Source: a bacterium
Lineage (GTDB): Bacteria > Chloroflexota > Dormibacteria > Aeolococcales > Bog-877
Length of the DNA stretch: 52,718 nucleotides
Assembly: GCA_021785655.1 (NCBI GenBank)
Contig: JAJYET010000013.1
Location: 1 to 52,718, forward strand
Reading direction: 5' to 3'
Below, piece after piece: positions 40,160-49,126 of the stretch (positions are counted from its first letter, which is position 1; every line of letters starts with the position of its first letter). Below the pieces are notes generated by a model. The model ran no database searches, had not been told where the DNA came from, and worked only from the letters and a program-made list of their open reading frames with translations. The translations under genes and the position numbers were made by a program.

Positions 40160-42288
40160 GTCCGCCCCGTTTGGTCCCGCGGGGGGCCCGGTTGGGGCTG
40201 CAGCCTCCCGCGCCGCAAGGCGTTGAGGTAGGCCACGTCCAGGCTGTGCACCGCAGGGCCTCCGGCGGCGGCGTATCTGGCCCCGAGGGTGTGGAGCGCC
40301 GCCCCGAACTCGGGCCCCTCGGCCATGGTCCTCATCGCCGCGAGATCCTCCGGGCCGAACCCGGTCAGCCGGCCGAGCTCCTCCTGACGCCCCCCATCCG
40401 ACAGCAGCTGGCGGCCGAGAAATTGCTCCCGTGACTCCCGTCCGACGACCGTCGGCCACCCGGCGCCCCGGCCCGGCGCCCCACTCTCGATGCTGGTGGC
40501 GAGGTCCTCCTCTGGCCGGCCGGGCAGACCCAGGGCGTGAGCGGCCCGCCCACCCCAGCGGGAGCCGTAGCGCCTGGCTTGGGGCAGGGTGGCGCCGGCC
40601 GCCAGCAGGGAGCCCCCGAGCACGGTGCCCGCGGACACCTCGGCCAGGGCGCGGACCCGGCGGGTGGTGGACATCTCTCCCCGGCTGATGCGGCCCGGCA
40701 CCTCCACCATCAGGAAGACGGTCACGGCGGCCAGCAGGCACTTGGCGAACTGGTCTCCCGGGTCCCCACTCCCAACTTCCGCGAGCAGGCCGCCCTGAGC
40801 CGCGGCGCAGCCGGGATGGGAGGTGGGGGAGATGAAGGGACAGGAACCGTGGGGGGCCACGGGGGCCAAGCCGGAGACGGTGGACACCACCGCCACGAAG
40901 GCCAGGAAGATCAGGGTTTGGACCACCACCACCGCGGAGAGGGCTCCGACCGTGGACCAGTAGCGGTTGAAGATGGCCCGGCCCCCGGGCAGAGCCAGGG
41001 CCACGAAGGCCAGGCTGGAGCAGGCGGCCAGGAGGGAGAGGACGATGAAGCGGGCCAGGTAGGTCAGGGCCAGCCAGAGACCGAGCCCGGTGAGGGCGGT
41101 GAAGGCCACCATCCCCATGAGCCCATCCGGGACGTCGTAGCCATTGCGCCCGTGGGGGCCCACTCCGGCCCAGACGTCGGTGAAGGTGGGCACGGTGCCC
41201 CAGTAGATGTCCGCATAGCGGCAATCGGCAGGGCTTTGGCCGTCACCGGCCCGGGGCTCACCCGGCAGCGGGAGTACCCCCAACTGAAGTGCCCCCACGG
41301 TGGAGCTGCCGCTTCCCTCCAGGCAGTTCTGCCCCTGGTTGTAGTTGACCTGGTTGTCGGTGTTGGTGCAGAGGGGCTGAGCAGGCGATGCGTCGCCGCG
41401 GTCGCAGTTGGCGTCGTGAAGCGGGGGGCCGAAGAAGTTCTCGCTGCGGTCGAGGACCTCCTTGGTGAAGTCTGGGCTCGAAGCACCGATGCAATGAGAC
41501 TGGGTGAAGGAACGGTCCATCCAAGGGTCGACCAGGACCTGCTGGCGCCGGCTGGGACCGGGGAGCGAGAGGTGGATGCCCGGGTGGAGGATGGGGCTGT
41601 CCTCTGGGCAGTAGGCGGTGATGGCGAGGACGGTCATCATCTCCAGCGGGGTGGTGGCCGAACTACCCAGCCGCTGGAAGGTGGCCTCCAGGATGCCCTG
41701 GGAGACCCAGCTCCCCAGGTCGATCACCCGTCCGGCGAGGTGCAGCGGAAGTCCCGCCCCGAGGACCGCGGCGGCAATGAGGCAGGGGACTATTCCCCCC
41801 CTCAGGTTCAACTGCTGTCCGGCCATGAAGAGCGACACCTGGAGCGCGAAGGCGATCACGATCAACGCCAGGGACAACGGCTCAAGGACGGCGTTCATCC
41901 CCTGAACCCAGGGGATGCAGCCGGATGGGCCGCACTCGTGAGCCGGCTCGCCGAATCCTCCGTCGTAGTTGTCCACCACCGGGTTGGTGCCCACGAGGGT
42001 GGTGATCAGGTGCCACGGTCCCGAGGTCACAGCCCCAGTCGCGGGGTCGATGTGGGCCGGGTCGGGACTCCCGTCGAGGCTGCCCATGATGGCCACCGGC
42101 CCCGAGACGAACGCATCGATCACGTAGCAGAAGGGGTCGGTGATCCCCCCGCACTGCTGGCTGTCGCTCCCGGTGGTGGCGGCCGCTGTGGTGGGAGGCG
42201 GGGTGGGCTGCGGGGTCGGCGCCGCAGCGCTGCTTGCCGAGAGCAGGTGCCCCGCCAGGACCACCGCGGCAGCGGCCGGGCGCCTCAG
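40156..42288 (-). CDS. VirB6/TrbL-like membrane protein with large Cys-rich extracytoplasmic domain (locus 2)
   Basis: 710 residues if a CTG at 42288 is the start (CTGA overlap with the pilin-like gene); the first GTG in frame is 42264 and gives 702. A signal segment (RRPAAAAVVLAGHLLSASSAAAP) is followed by a Pro/Thr-rich linker, two or three spans (about 120-190), a loop of about 170 residues with many Cys (HCIGAS, ANCDRG, PLCTNT, QNCLEG, DCRYAD), then further spans (about 380-530) with ARFIVLSLLAACSSLAFVALA, and a cytoplasmic tail. This matches VirB6-type channel proteins with a large surface loop. Cysteines suggest disulfides outside the membrane. Confidence 0.7.
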   Translation of the reverse strand: MRRPAAAAVVLAGHLLSASSAAAPTPQPTPPPTTAAATTGSDSQQCGGITDPFCYVIDAFVSGPVAIMGSLDGSPDPAHIDPATGAVTSGPWHLITTLVGTNPVVDNYDGGFGEPAHECGPSGCIPWVQGMNAVLEPLSLALIVIAFALQVSLFMAGQQLNLRGGIVPCLIAAAVLGAGLPLHLAGRVIDLGSWVSQGILEATFQRLGSSATTPLEMMTVLAITAYCPEDSPILHPGIHLSLPGPSRRQQVLVDPWMDRSFTQSHCIGASSPDFTKEVLDRSENFFGPPLHDANCDRGDASPAQPLCTNTDNQVNYNQGQNCLEGSGSSTVGALQLGVLPLPGEPRAGDGQSPADCRYADIYWGTVPTFTDVWAGVGPHGRNGYDVPDGLMGMVAFTALTGLGLWLALTYLARFIVLSLLAACSSLAFVALALPGGRAIFNRYWSTVGALSAVVVVQTLIFLAFVAVVSTVSGLAPVAPHGSCPFISPTSHPGCAAAQGGLLAEVGSGDPGDQFAKCLLAAVTVFLMVEVPGRISRGEMSTTRRVRALAEVSAGTVLGGSLLAAGATLPQARRYGSRWGGRAAHALGLPGRPEEDLATSIESGAPGRGAGWPTVVGRESREQFLGRQLLSDGGRQEELGRLTGFGPEDLAAMRTMAEGPEFGAALHTLGARYAAAGGPAVHSLDVAYLNALRRGRLQPQPGPPRDQTGRT

Positions 42289-42572
42289 GGGCCGTTCGCC
42301 GAACAGGTGGTGGTGGCGCAGGCGGTGCTGCTGCCGGTAAGCCCCTCGACGAAGGTGAGGATTGCCCCCTCGTTCACCAGGAGGAGCACGCCCAGGAGGA
42401 CGGTCACCAACCCCTGGATGGCAGCCGCCCGGCGCTGGCTGTTGTCCAGGGAGGTCATGTAGCGGATCGCCGCGAAGCTGAGGCACAGGACCGCGACCGC
42501 CCCCAGGGCCAGGGTGGTCACGGTGTGGATGAGGTTGTTCAGTCCGGTCGCGAAGGTCGCCAGCTCGGTCAA
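42285..42572 (-). CDS. VirB2-like small two-span membrane protein (locus 2)
   Basis: 95 residues from a TTG at 42572 that overlaps the VirD4 stop as TTGA; GGTGAGG lies four bases upstream. Two hydrophobic helices (about 15-35 and 50-70) are joined by a basic loop (RYMTSLDNSQRRAAAIQG), and the C-terminus has two Cys (CATTTCSANGP). The helix-loop-helix shape, with positive residues in the loop, fits VirB2/TrbC pilin-type or PF18895-like T4SS pilins. The gene lies between VirD4 and VirB6, a frequent order in Gram-positive T4SSs. Confidence 0.6.
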   Translation of the reverse strand: MTELATFATGLNNLIHTVTTLALGAVAVLCLSFAAIRYMTSLDNSQRRAAAIQGLVTVLLGVLLLVNEGAILTFVEGLTGSSTACATTTCSANGP

Positions 42573-44122
42573 CGAACCTCACCTTGCGGCTGGGCCCAGG
42601 CGATCGGCCTGGCCCCGGCGGCGATGGCGATCGGCCGGCCCTTGGCTGCTTGCGGCAAACGTTCCCGGTCCGCGGGTGCGCCGGCGGCGGATCGCATCCG
42701 GCGGTCGCGGTACCAGGGGACCTGGCGGACCAGGGCCGGGTGGTCGCTCCCGCGGAGGATCAGGGCGCGCCCGCGCCGGAGCCGCCTGATCTCGTCCGGC
42801 GGCAGGCGCGGGTGAGCCTGCAGCGGGTGGTCGCCTTCCGCGGAGTGCAGGGTGGCGGAGCCCACCAGCCGGCTGGCCCGGTCCAGCAGATCCACCTCCG
42901 AGATGCCCGGGAGAAGGAGCTTGGTCCGGCAGTTGGCCCAAAGCGCGGTCACCGTCTCCGCTCCGTAGAGGGCCGAGATCGAGGCGAGGTCCTGGGCCAG
43001 CAGCACCAGCCGCACACCCTGGGTGCGGCCCAGCTGCACCAGGGAAGGCAGCTCAGGCAGAGCCGTCAGCTGAGCGAACTCGTCCAGGACGAAGAGCACC
43101 GGAAGCGGCGGCGGGTTGGCGTACACCGCCCGCCAGCAGGCGGAAAGCAGGGCGCTGAGCAGCCCCCGTACCAGCGGGGCGTCCGTGGGGCTGACGACGC
43201 AGTAGAGGCTGTTCAGCCCGCCGCCCGCCAGGGAGCGCGGATCGAAGGTGCTGCGGGCCGTGGTCCGGGCCACCTGGTCGCTTCCGAACACCCCCAGCTT
43301 GGACACCAGGGTGGCGACAACCCCCATGGCGGTACGATCTCCGCCGCTCAGGGCGCCCTGGACCAGCTGCCGGGCCAGCGGATGGCTGACCTCCTCGGCC
43401 ACCTCCTCCGCCGGGACCTGCTGCAGCAGAGACAGGACGTCGCTCAAGGTGAGGCCGGCAGCGGCGGACTCCACCAGCAGCCCGTGCAGGAGCTGGAGCG
43501 CCAGGTCGTGCCAGAACGGTTCCCGCTCCGGCGGACGACCGAGCAGGAAGCCGGCGCTGCGGAGCGCGTCGTCCGAGCTGGTGATGGCGCTGACGGGGTT
43601 CCAGCCATCCCCGGGCTCCATCAGGGGAGCGAAGACCGCGGCCCGGCCCCGGCGCTCCCGGGCCGTCAAGGTTCGGGCCAGCAGCTCCCCCTTGGGGTCC
43701 GTGACCACCACCGGCCCGGGCCACTCGAGGATCGCGGGAATCGCCAGCGAGCTGGACTTGCCGGACCCGGTGGGGCCAAGCACCAGCAGGTGTTCATCCT
43801 CTGGCAAGCGGACGGTCACCGGCCCGATCCGCCCCAACCGAACTCGTGCCTCTCCACCCCGCCAGAGCCGTCGGAGCTCGAGAAGGCGGGCGGTGCGGGC
43901 TCCTCCCAGCGATCCGGGGCGGAGGGCGGCGCGAGGCCGGCTCAGCCAGATGAGGGCTCCCACCGCCAGGACGACCCCGACGGTCGCCCCCAGGCCGGCC
44001 AGCCGCTGCGCTGGCGGCGTGCCGCCCAGGACCCCCTCGCGCACCGCGCTGACAACCACCCCCGCTCCCACCACCGCGGCTGGGGCCAGCAGCCAGAGCA
44101 GCTCCTGCTGCCTCTTCTCCAC
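42569..44122 (-). CDS. VirD4/TraG-type T4SS coupling protein
   Basis: 517 residues. Two N-terminal membrane segments (about 6-26 and 35-55) are followed by the TraG/VirD4 ATPase: Walker A in LLVLGPTGSGKSSSLAIPAIL (about 110-128), the VVVTDPKGELLARTL segment typical of coupling proteins, the SLYCVVSPTDAP segment, Walker B in VLFVLDEFAQLTALP (about 339-353) and LAQDLASISALYG. Coupling proteins recruit substrates (DNA-relaxase or effector proteins) to the channel. Its presence argues for a real substrate. The GTG at 44122 leaves a normal-length N-terminus; a farther GTG at 44239 overlaps the direct repeats. It is the first gene of the operon. Confidence 0.9.
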   Translation of the reverse strand: MEKRQQELLWLLAPAAVVGAGVVVSAVREGVLGGTPPAQRLAGLGATVGVVLAVGALIWLSRPRAALRPGSLGGARTARLLELRRLWRGGEARVRLGRIGPVTVRLPEDEHLLVLGPTGSGKSSSLAIPAILEWPGPVVVTDPKGELLARTLTARERRGRAAVFAPLMEPGDGWNPVSAITSSDDALRSAGFLLGRPPEREPFWHDLALQLLHGLLVESAAAGLTLSDVLSLLQQVPAEEVAEEVSHPLARQLVQGALSGGDRTAMGVVATLVSKLGVFGSDQVARTTARSTFDPRSLAGGGLNSLYCVVSPTDAPLVRGLLSALLSACWRAVYANPPPLPVLFVLDEFAQLTALPELPSLVQLGRTQGVRLVLLAQDLASISALYGAETVTALWANCRTKLLLPGISEVDLLDRASRLVGSATLHSAEGDHPLQAHPRLPPDEIRRLRRGRALILRGSDHPALVRQVPWYRDRRMRSAAGAPADRERLPQAAKGRPIAIAAGARPIAWAQPQGEVR

Positions 44123-44205
44123 CGCCCGGTGAGTCCGTCCAGCTCCGCCCGGGGGGCGCAGCGGGGGCTGCGACGCCCCCGTCGCCGGGCGCGCCCGGGC
44201 CGTTA

Positions 44206-44237
44206 CAGGAATTTGCCGGACTGCTTCAGGAACTTGC
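44206..44237. repeat. Tandem 11-bp direct repeat, likely operator between VirD4 and response regulator genes
   Basis: CAGGAATTTGC (44206-44216) and CAGGAACTTGC (44227-44237) differ at one base and are 21 bases apart start to start, two helical turns. They lie in the 151-base divergent gap between virD4 and the receiver gene. This geometry is typical for tandem binding of a regulator dimer, e.g. an OmpR- or LuxR-type protein. Confidence 0.6.
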
Positions 44238-44260
44238 ACAAGCGGGGCCGCTCCGGGACC

Positions 44261-44266
44261 TAAACT
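44261..44266 (+). promoter_or_regulatory. -10 box of the leaderless response regulator gene
   Basis: TAAACT ends seven bases before the ATG at 44274, 24 bases after the second direct repeat. The same hexamer and spacing precede fumC. Confidence 0.5.
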
Positions 44267-44273
44267 GCGGCCG

Positions 44274-44747
44274 ATGCCCCGTTCCTCCCTCGCCCCCACC
44301 CGTCACCAGGGGGCAAGGACCATCCTGGTCGCGGACCGTGACCTGAGGTCCCGCACCGCCACGTCGGCGATCTTGCGCCGGCTGGGATTCGAGGTGGCCG
44401 AGGCGGAGTCGCCGCGCGCGGTACTCGCCCAGGCCCGCTCCGGCCCCTACTCCTGCGCCATCCTTGACCTGAACATCTCGGAGGCCGGCGCCTTCGACCT
44501 CTGCCGTCGGCTGCTCTCCGCCCCGGGTTGGAGCTGGACCCCGGTGATCTTCACGAGCTCGCGCCCCCCCGAGCCCGAGCAGCGGGACACGCTGCAGCAG
44601 GGCGGGTTCACCTTCCTGCTCAAGCCGTTCCGCTCCGGGCAGCTGCTCTCGGCCGTGGGGGACGCCCTGGCCGCCACGACGCCGCTGCGCGAATCCAGGC
44701 CGGATCGGCGGCGGGCCCTGTCCACCGTCCAGGCCGCGACCGTCTGA
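44274..44747 (+). CDS. Stand-alone response regulator receiver protein
   Basis: 157 residues with one receiver domain (about 16-125) and no DNA-binding or enzymatic output. The acidic pair is in TILVADRDLRSR, the phosphoacceptor Asp in CAILDLNISEAG, the Thr in VIFTSSR and the Lys in LLKPFRSGQL; all are present, so phosphorylation is possible. The last 30 residues are an Arg-rich tail. No histidine kinase is nearby. It diverges from the virD4 operon over a shared intergenic region with a direct repeat, suggesting linked control, though a lone receiver could not itself bind DNA. Confidence 0.85.
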   Translation: MPRSSLAPTRHQGARTILVADRDLRSRTATSAILRRLGFEVAEAESPRAVLAQARSGPYSCAILDLNISEAGAFDLCRRLLSAPGWSWTPVIFTSSRPPEPEQRDTLQQGGFTFLLKPFRSGQLLSAVGDALAATTPLRESRPDRRRALSTVQAATV

Positions 44748-44759
44748 CTGGTCCCGCCC

Positions 44760-46898
44760 CTAGCCCCCGGGTCCAGGGGGCAGGGGGGACACCGACGGAG
44801 ACGGGATGGAGGATGGGGACGGGGAGGCCAGGGGAGTCGGGGACGGGCTGGGGGTGACGACCGGGGTCGGCGTCGCTGACGGTGACGGGGTCACGGTGCC
44901 TCCGCCGAGCACTTTGGTGGACGGGCCGGTCCCGGGCAGGTAGTAGTCGACCTCCCCCCTCACGGTCCGGCTGAGCAACCCTTGGGGAGGCGTGTACCAG
45001 TGGTTGGGCGTCCCCGCCAGAGCGGCCTCCATGAACTGGTTCCAGAGGGAGGCGGCGCCGCTGATGCCGTTCAGCCCGCCTCCATACATGGGGGCGTCGT
45101 TGGCGTTGCCCACCCAGTCCGCTCCCACCAACTGGGGCGTCCATCCCACGGCCAGGTTGTCGCGATAGCTGTTGGAGGTCCCGGTCTTGACGGCCGCCGA
45201 ATGCCCCCGAAGGACCAGAGGGGTGTTCGGTCCGAAGGCCAGGAGCCGGTTGGAGTTGCGGGACAGGATGGTGTTCATGATGTAGGCGACCTGGGGGGAA
45301 AGCACCTGGGTGGCGGCCGTCGGAGCCTGGTAGAGGACCTGCCCTGTCTGACTCTCCACCGTGTTCACGAGGTGCGCCGGGTGCAGCACTCCCTGCGAGG
45401 CGAACACCGACCCGGCCTGGGCCAGCTCCCAGAGGGGAATCGGATAGGCCCCGAGGGTCATGCTCGGCCCGTACGAGGAGTCCGGCCCGTTGAGGGTCGT
45501 CACCCCCATCGCGCGGGCGGTGGCCAGGATCTGCGGGATGCCAGTGGCGAGCTCGACCCGGACGGCCGGCACATTGAGCGAGTTGCCCAGCGCCACCTGG
45601 ATCGGCACCACTCCGGCATAGGTCCCCTCATAGTCGTGCACCACGAACGGCCCCCCGCCCGGCCCGCCGGTGGGAAGCCTGTAGGGACTGTCCAGGACCG
45701 GGGTGGTCATGGTGACCTGGTGGTCGGCGATGGCGGTGGCGTAGGTGAAGAGCTTGAACGTGGACCCCGGCTGTCGGGCCACCGCCGCCATGTCGATCTG
45801 ACCCCCGGGGACGTTGGGCCCGGCCCCTCCCACCCAAACCTCGACCTGCCCGGTGGCGGGGTCCTCCGCCACCAGGGCGCCGTCGGTCATGTGCATCGCC
45901 TGGTGCCGGGCGATGTCGGCGGTGACCATCTGCTGGGCCTTCTGGTTCAGGGCCAGGTTGAGGCTGGTGTAGACCCGCAGGCCCATGGTGGCGTACCCGG
46001 CACCGAAGTGCTGCCGCAACCAGACCTGCACCTGGTCGACGAAGTAGGGCGCGTTGTCCACCGGGGCCTCGCTGCTCGCACCGAGGGCGGGCGGCTTGGC
46101 CAGCACCGATGCCGCCTCCCGGGCCGGAAGCTCCCCGTATTTGACCATCGCGGCCACCACGGCCTGCTGGCGGAGGCGGGCCCCGGCCATGTTGCTGAAG
46201 GGGTCGAGGTAGGACGGCGCCGGCAGGAGCCCGGCGAGCAGGGTGGCCTCGGAGAGAGTGAGCTGGGAGGCGGACACTCCGAAGTAGGTCTCGGCGGCGG
46301 CCTGGACGCCGGTCGCTCCCTGCCCGAAATAGACGTCGTTCAGATAGGCGTCAAGGATCTGGCTGCGGGAGAGGTGGGAGGTGAGCTCGTTGCCATAGAG
46401 GATCTCCTTCACCTTGTAGGTGATCGACTTGTTATCGGTGAGGTAGAGGAGTTTGGCCACCTGCTCCGGGATGGTGCTGGCGCCCTGGGCGGCGCTGTGG
46501 TGGATGAGGTCATAGATCCCGGCCTCGATGATCCGCCCGATGTCGAAGCTGGGCGCCGTCCAGAAGCTGTGGTCCTCAATGGCGACCACCGCCTTCTGCA
46601 TGGCAGGCGCGATCTGGTCCAAAGGCACGGGGATCCGGCTGGTGCCGGGGGGGTGGAGGTCCGCGACCACCTGGCCTCCCTGGCCGTAGACCACGGTGTC
46701 GGTGGGGAGCTGCCGGGAAGGTGGCAGCGAGCTGTAGGCGCGGGCCATGGCGGTCGTGGGGACGGCCAGCGCGACCACCGCCACCAGGGCACCCATGAGC
46801 GCCAGGCCGACGAGATGCCGACGGCCCGGAGTCGCGGCGCCGCCACGCCGGCGGCCCCGGCGCGGTGGCTGGCGGGACTCGGGATTCAGTTCACGCAT
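44760..46898 (-). CDS. Class A penicillin-binding protein
   Basis: 712 residues. A basic N-terminus and a membrane segment (about 25-50) lead to a GT51 glycosyltransferase (about 85-250) with IEDHSFW, QGASTIPEQVAKLLYL, KVKEILYGNELTSHLS and NDVYFGQGATGVQAAAETYFG. The transpeptidase (about 330-640) has SxxK in PGSTFKLF, SxN in GNSLNVP and KTG in AAVKTGTSNSY. The C-terminal 60 residues are a Pro/Ser/Thr-rich tail. It makes and cross-links glycan strands, complementing the RodA-PBP2 fusion. ATG 46898 is chosen; in-frame GTG 47120 would add 74 low-complexity residues. Confidence 0.93.
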   Translation of the reverse strand: MRELNPESRQPPRRGRRRGGAATPGRRHLVGLALMGALVAVVALAVPTTAMARAYSSLPPSRQLPTDTVVYGQGGQVVADLHPPGTSRIPVPLDQIAPAMQKAVVAIEDHSFWTAPSFDIGRIIEAGIYDLIHHSAAQGASTIPEQVAKLLYLTDNKSITYKVKEILYGNELTSHLSRSQILDAYLNDVYFGQGATGVQAAAETYFGVSASQLTLSEATLLAGLLPAPSYLDPFSNMAGARLRQQAVVAAMVKYGELPAREAASVLAKPPALGASSEAPVDNAPYFVDQVQVWLRQHFGAGYATMGLRVYTSLNLALNQKAQQMVTADIARHQAMHMTDGALVAEDPATGQVEVWVGGAGPNVPGGQIDMAAVARQPGSTFKLFTYATAIADHQVTMTTPVLDSPYRLPTGGPGGGPFVVHDYEGTYAGVVPIQVALGNSLNVPAVRVELATGIPQILATARAMGVTTLNGPDSSYGPSMTLGAYPIPLWELAQAGSVFASQGVLHPAHLVNTVESQTGQVLYQAPTAATQVLSPQVAYIMNTILSRNSNRLLAFGPNTPLVLRGHSAAVKTGTSNSYRDNLAVGWTPQLVGADWVGNANDAPMYGGGLNGISGAASLWNQFMEAALAGTPNHWYTPPQGLLSRTVRGEVDYYLPGTGPSTKVLGGGTVTPSPSATPTPVVTPSPSPTPLASPSPSSIPSPSVSPLPPGPGG
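44763..44781. terminator. Possible terminator hairpin between convergent genes
   Basis: GCCCCC/GGGGGC form a six-pair stem around a seven-base loop at the very end of the class A PBP gene, 16 bases past the response regulator stop. No T-run follows on either strand, so termination is only a possibility. Confidence 0.25.
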
Positions 46899-47154
46899 GA
46901 TGTCGGTTGGGCGCGGCGCGGGGCCAGGGCCCCAGCTGCGTGCCGGGGCCGGCCAGGCGGGGGAGGCGCACTTCACGCGCCGCGCCCACCTCTGCAACGC
47001 CCCGCGGGCCGGTTTGGTTTCCGGAGTCCCACCGCGGCAACTGCGCCCCGGGGTCCGGCGACCTGGCGGTGGTGCCGGGCGCGGCCCCCACCGGCGCCCC
47101 TGCTCCCGCCAGGCCGACACCCCGCCTGGGGATCTGCCACGCTAGGAGTCCCGA
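46899..47154. other. Divergent gap between class A PBP and small membrane protein
   Basis: 256 bases of very GC-rich sequence with no convincing gene. The minus strand is open in the PBP frame up to a GTG at 47120, but the extension would be Pro/Arg/Gly low complexity. Upstream of the plus-strand gene there is TAGGAG at 47143-47148, six bases before the ATG, which could be a ribosome site or a degenerate -10. Confidence 0.4.
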
Positions 47155-47697
47155 ATGAGCAGCATGCCACCCTTCGAGGAGCGCCGGGAGCTTCCGGTGC
47201 AGCCCTCCCAGATGCCCTACCTGCGGCCCCCCACCCCCCGGGCCAACTGGAGGTTCACGGGGCTGGCACTTGGCGGCCTGGGCCTGCTCGCCGTGCTCCG
47301 GCTGGTGGTGTCTCACCCGGCGCCGACTCCCTCTCACGTGTCGCCGCAGGCTGCCGTCGCCGGCTACCTGAAGGCCGCCGCCGCCAGCTCCCAGGCTGGC
47401 CTCGAGTCGTACCTCGCCCCCGAGGAACGCCCGGGCGCAGCCGCCATGCTCAGCGCCCTGCGGAGGGACCGGGTACGGATGGTGTCCCCCTCGATCGGGC
47501 CCACCAGCGTTGAAGGGGCCACGGCCCAGGTGGAGGTGGCGCTGGAGGTGTGTTACCGGAGGGCCGCCCGGGCCCCGTACACCTGCGAGCTCCTGAGCCA
47601 CGATCCGCTCGGACTCTCCTCGGAGATCGTGTGCCAGGAGCTGGCCGGGCGCTGGTACGTGACGACCCTCCTGAAGCCGCTGCCGCTCGCCGGCTAG
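47155..47697 (+). CDS. Single-span membrane protein with external NTF2-like-type domain
   Basis: 180 residues. A Pro-rich cytoplasmic N-terminus of about 33 residues, one membrane segment (about 36-54), and an extracytoplasmic domain of about 120 residues: helices first (PQAAVAGYLKAAAASSQAGLESYL), then strands (TAQVEVALEVCYRR, YTCELLS, RWYVTTLLK). That order and topology are those of NTF2-like wall/secretion proteins, including VirB8/TcpC. It has three cysteines. No specific family can be named. The nearest T4SS genes are 3 kb away across the PBP, so a VirB8-like role is conjecture. Confidence 0.6.
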   Translation: MSSMPPFEERRELPVQPSQMPYLRPPTPRANWRFTGLALGGLGLLAVLRLVVSHPAPTPSHVSPQAAVAGYLKAAAASSQAGLESYLAPEERPGAAAMLSALRRDRVRMVSPSIGPTSVEGATAQVEVALEVCYRRAARAPYTCELLSHDPLGLSSEIVCQELAGRWYVTTLLKPLPLAG

Positions 47698-47708
47698 GGG
47701 CCAGGGGC

Positions 47709-49124
<1,416 letters not shown>

Positions 49125-49126
49125 GG

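Noticed and set aside
40537-42462. Long plus-strand open frame opposite the VirB6-like gene
   Set aside because: Gly/His/Glu-rich composition typical of an antisense shadow in GC-rich DNA; the minus-strand frame has membrane spans and overlapping start/stop signals.
44234-44266. TTGCAC as a -35 for the response regulator promoter
   Set aside because: The gap to the TAAACT -10 is 21 bases, too long for a usual sigma-70-type promoter. The bases are better explained as part of the direct repeat.
22043-44299. Integrative conjugative element or prophage carrying the T4SS-like genes
   Set aside because: No integrase, relaxase, replication or phage structural gene, no flanking repeats and no visible change in base composition. 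Housekeeping genes are interleaved throughout.
46899-47120. 74-residue N-terminal extension of the class A PBP from GTG 47120
   Set aside because: The added residues are low-complexity Arg/Pro/Gly ahead of an already complete basic N-terminus and membrane anchor at ATG 46898.
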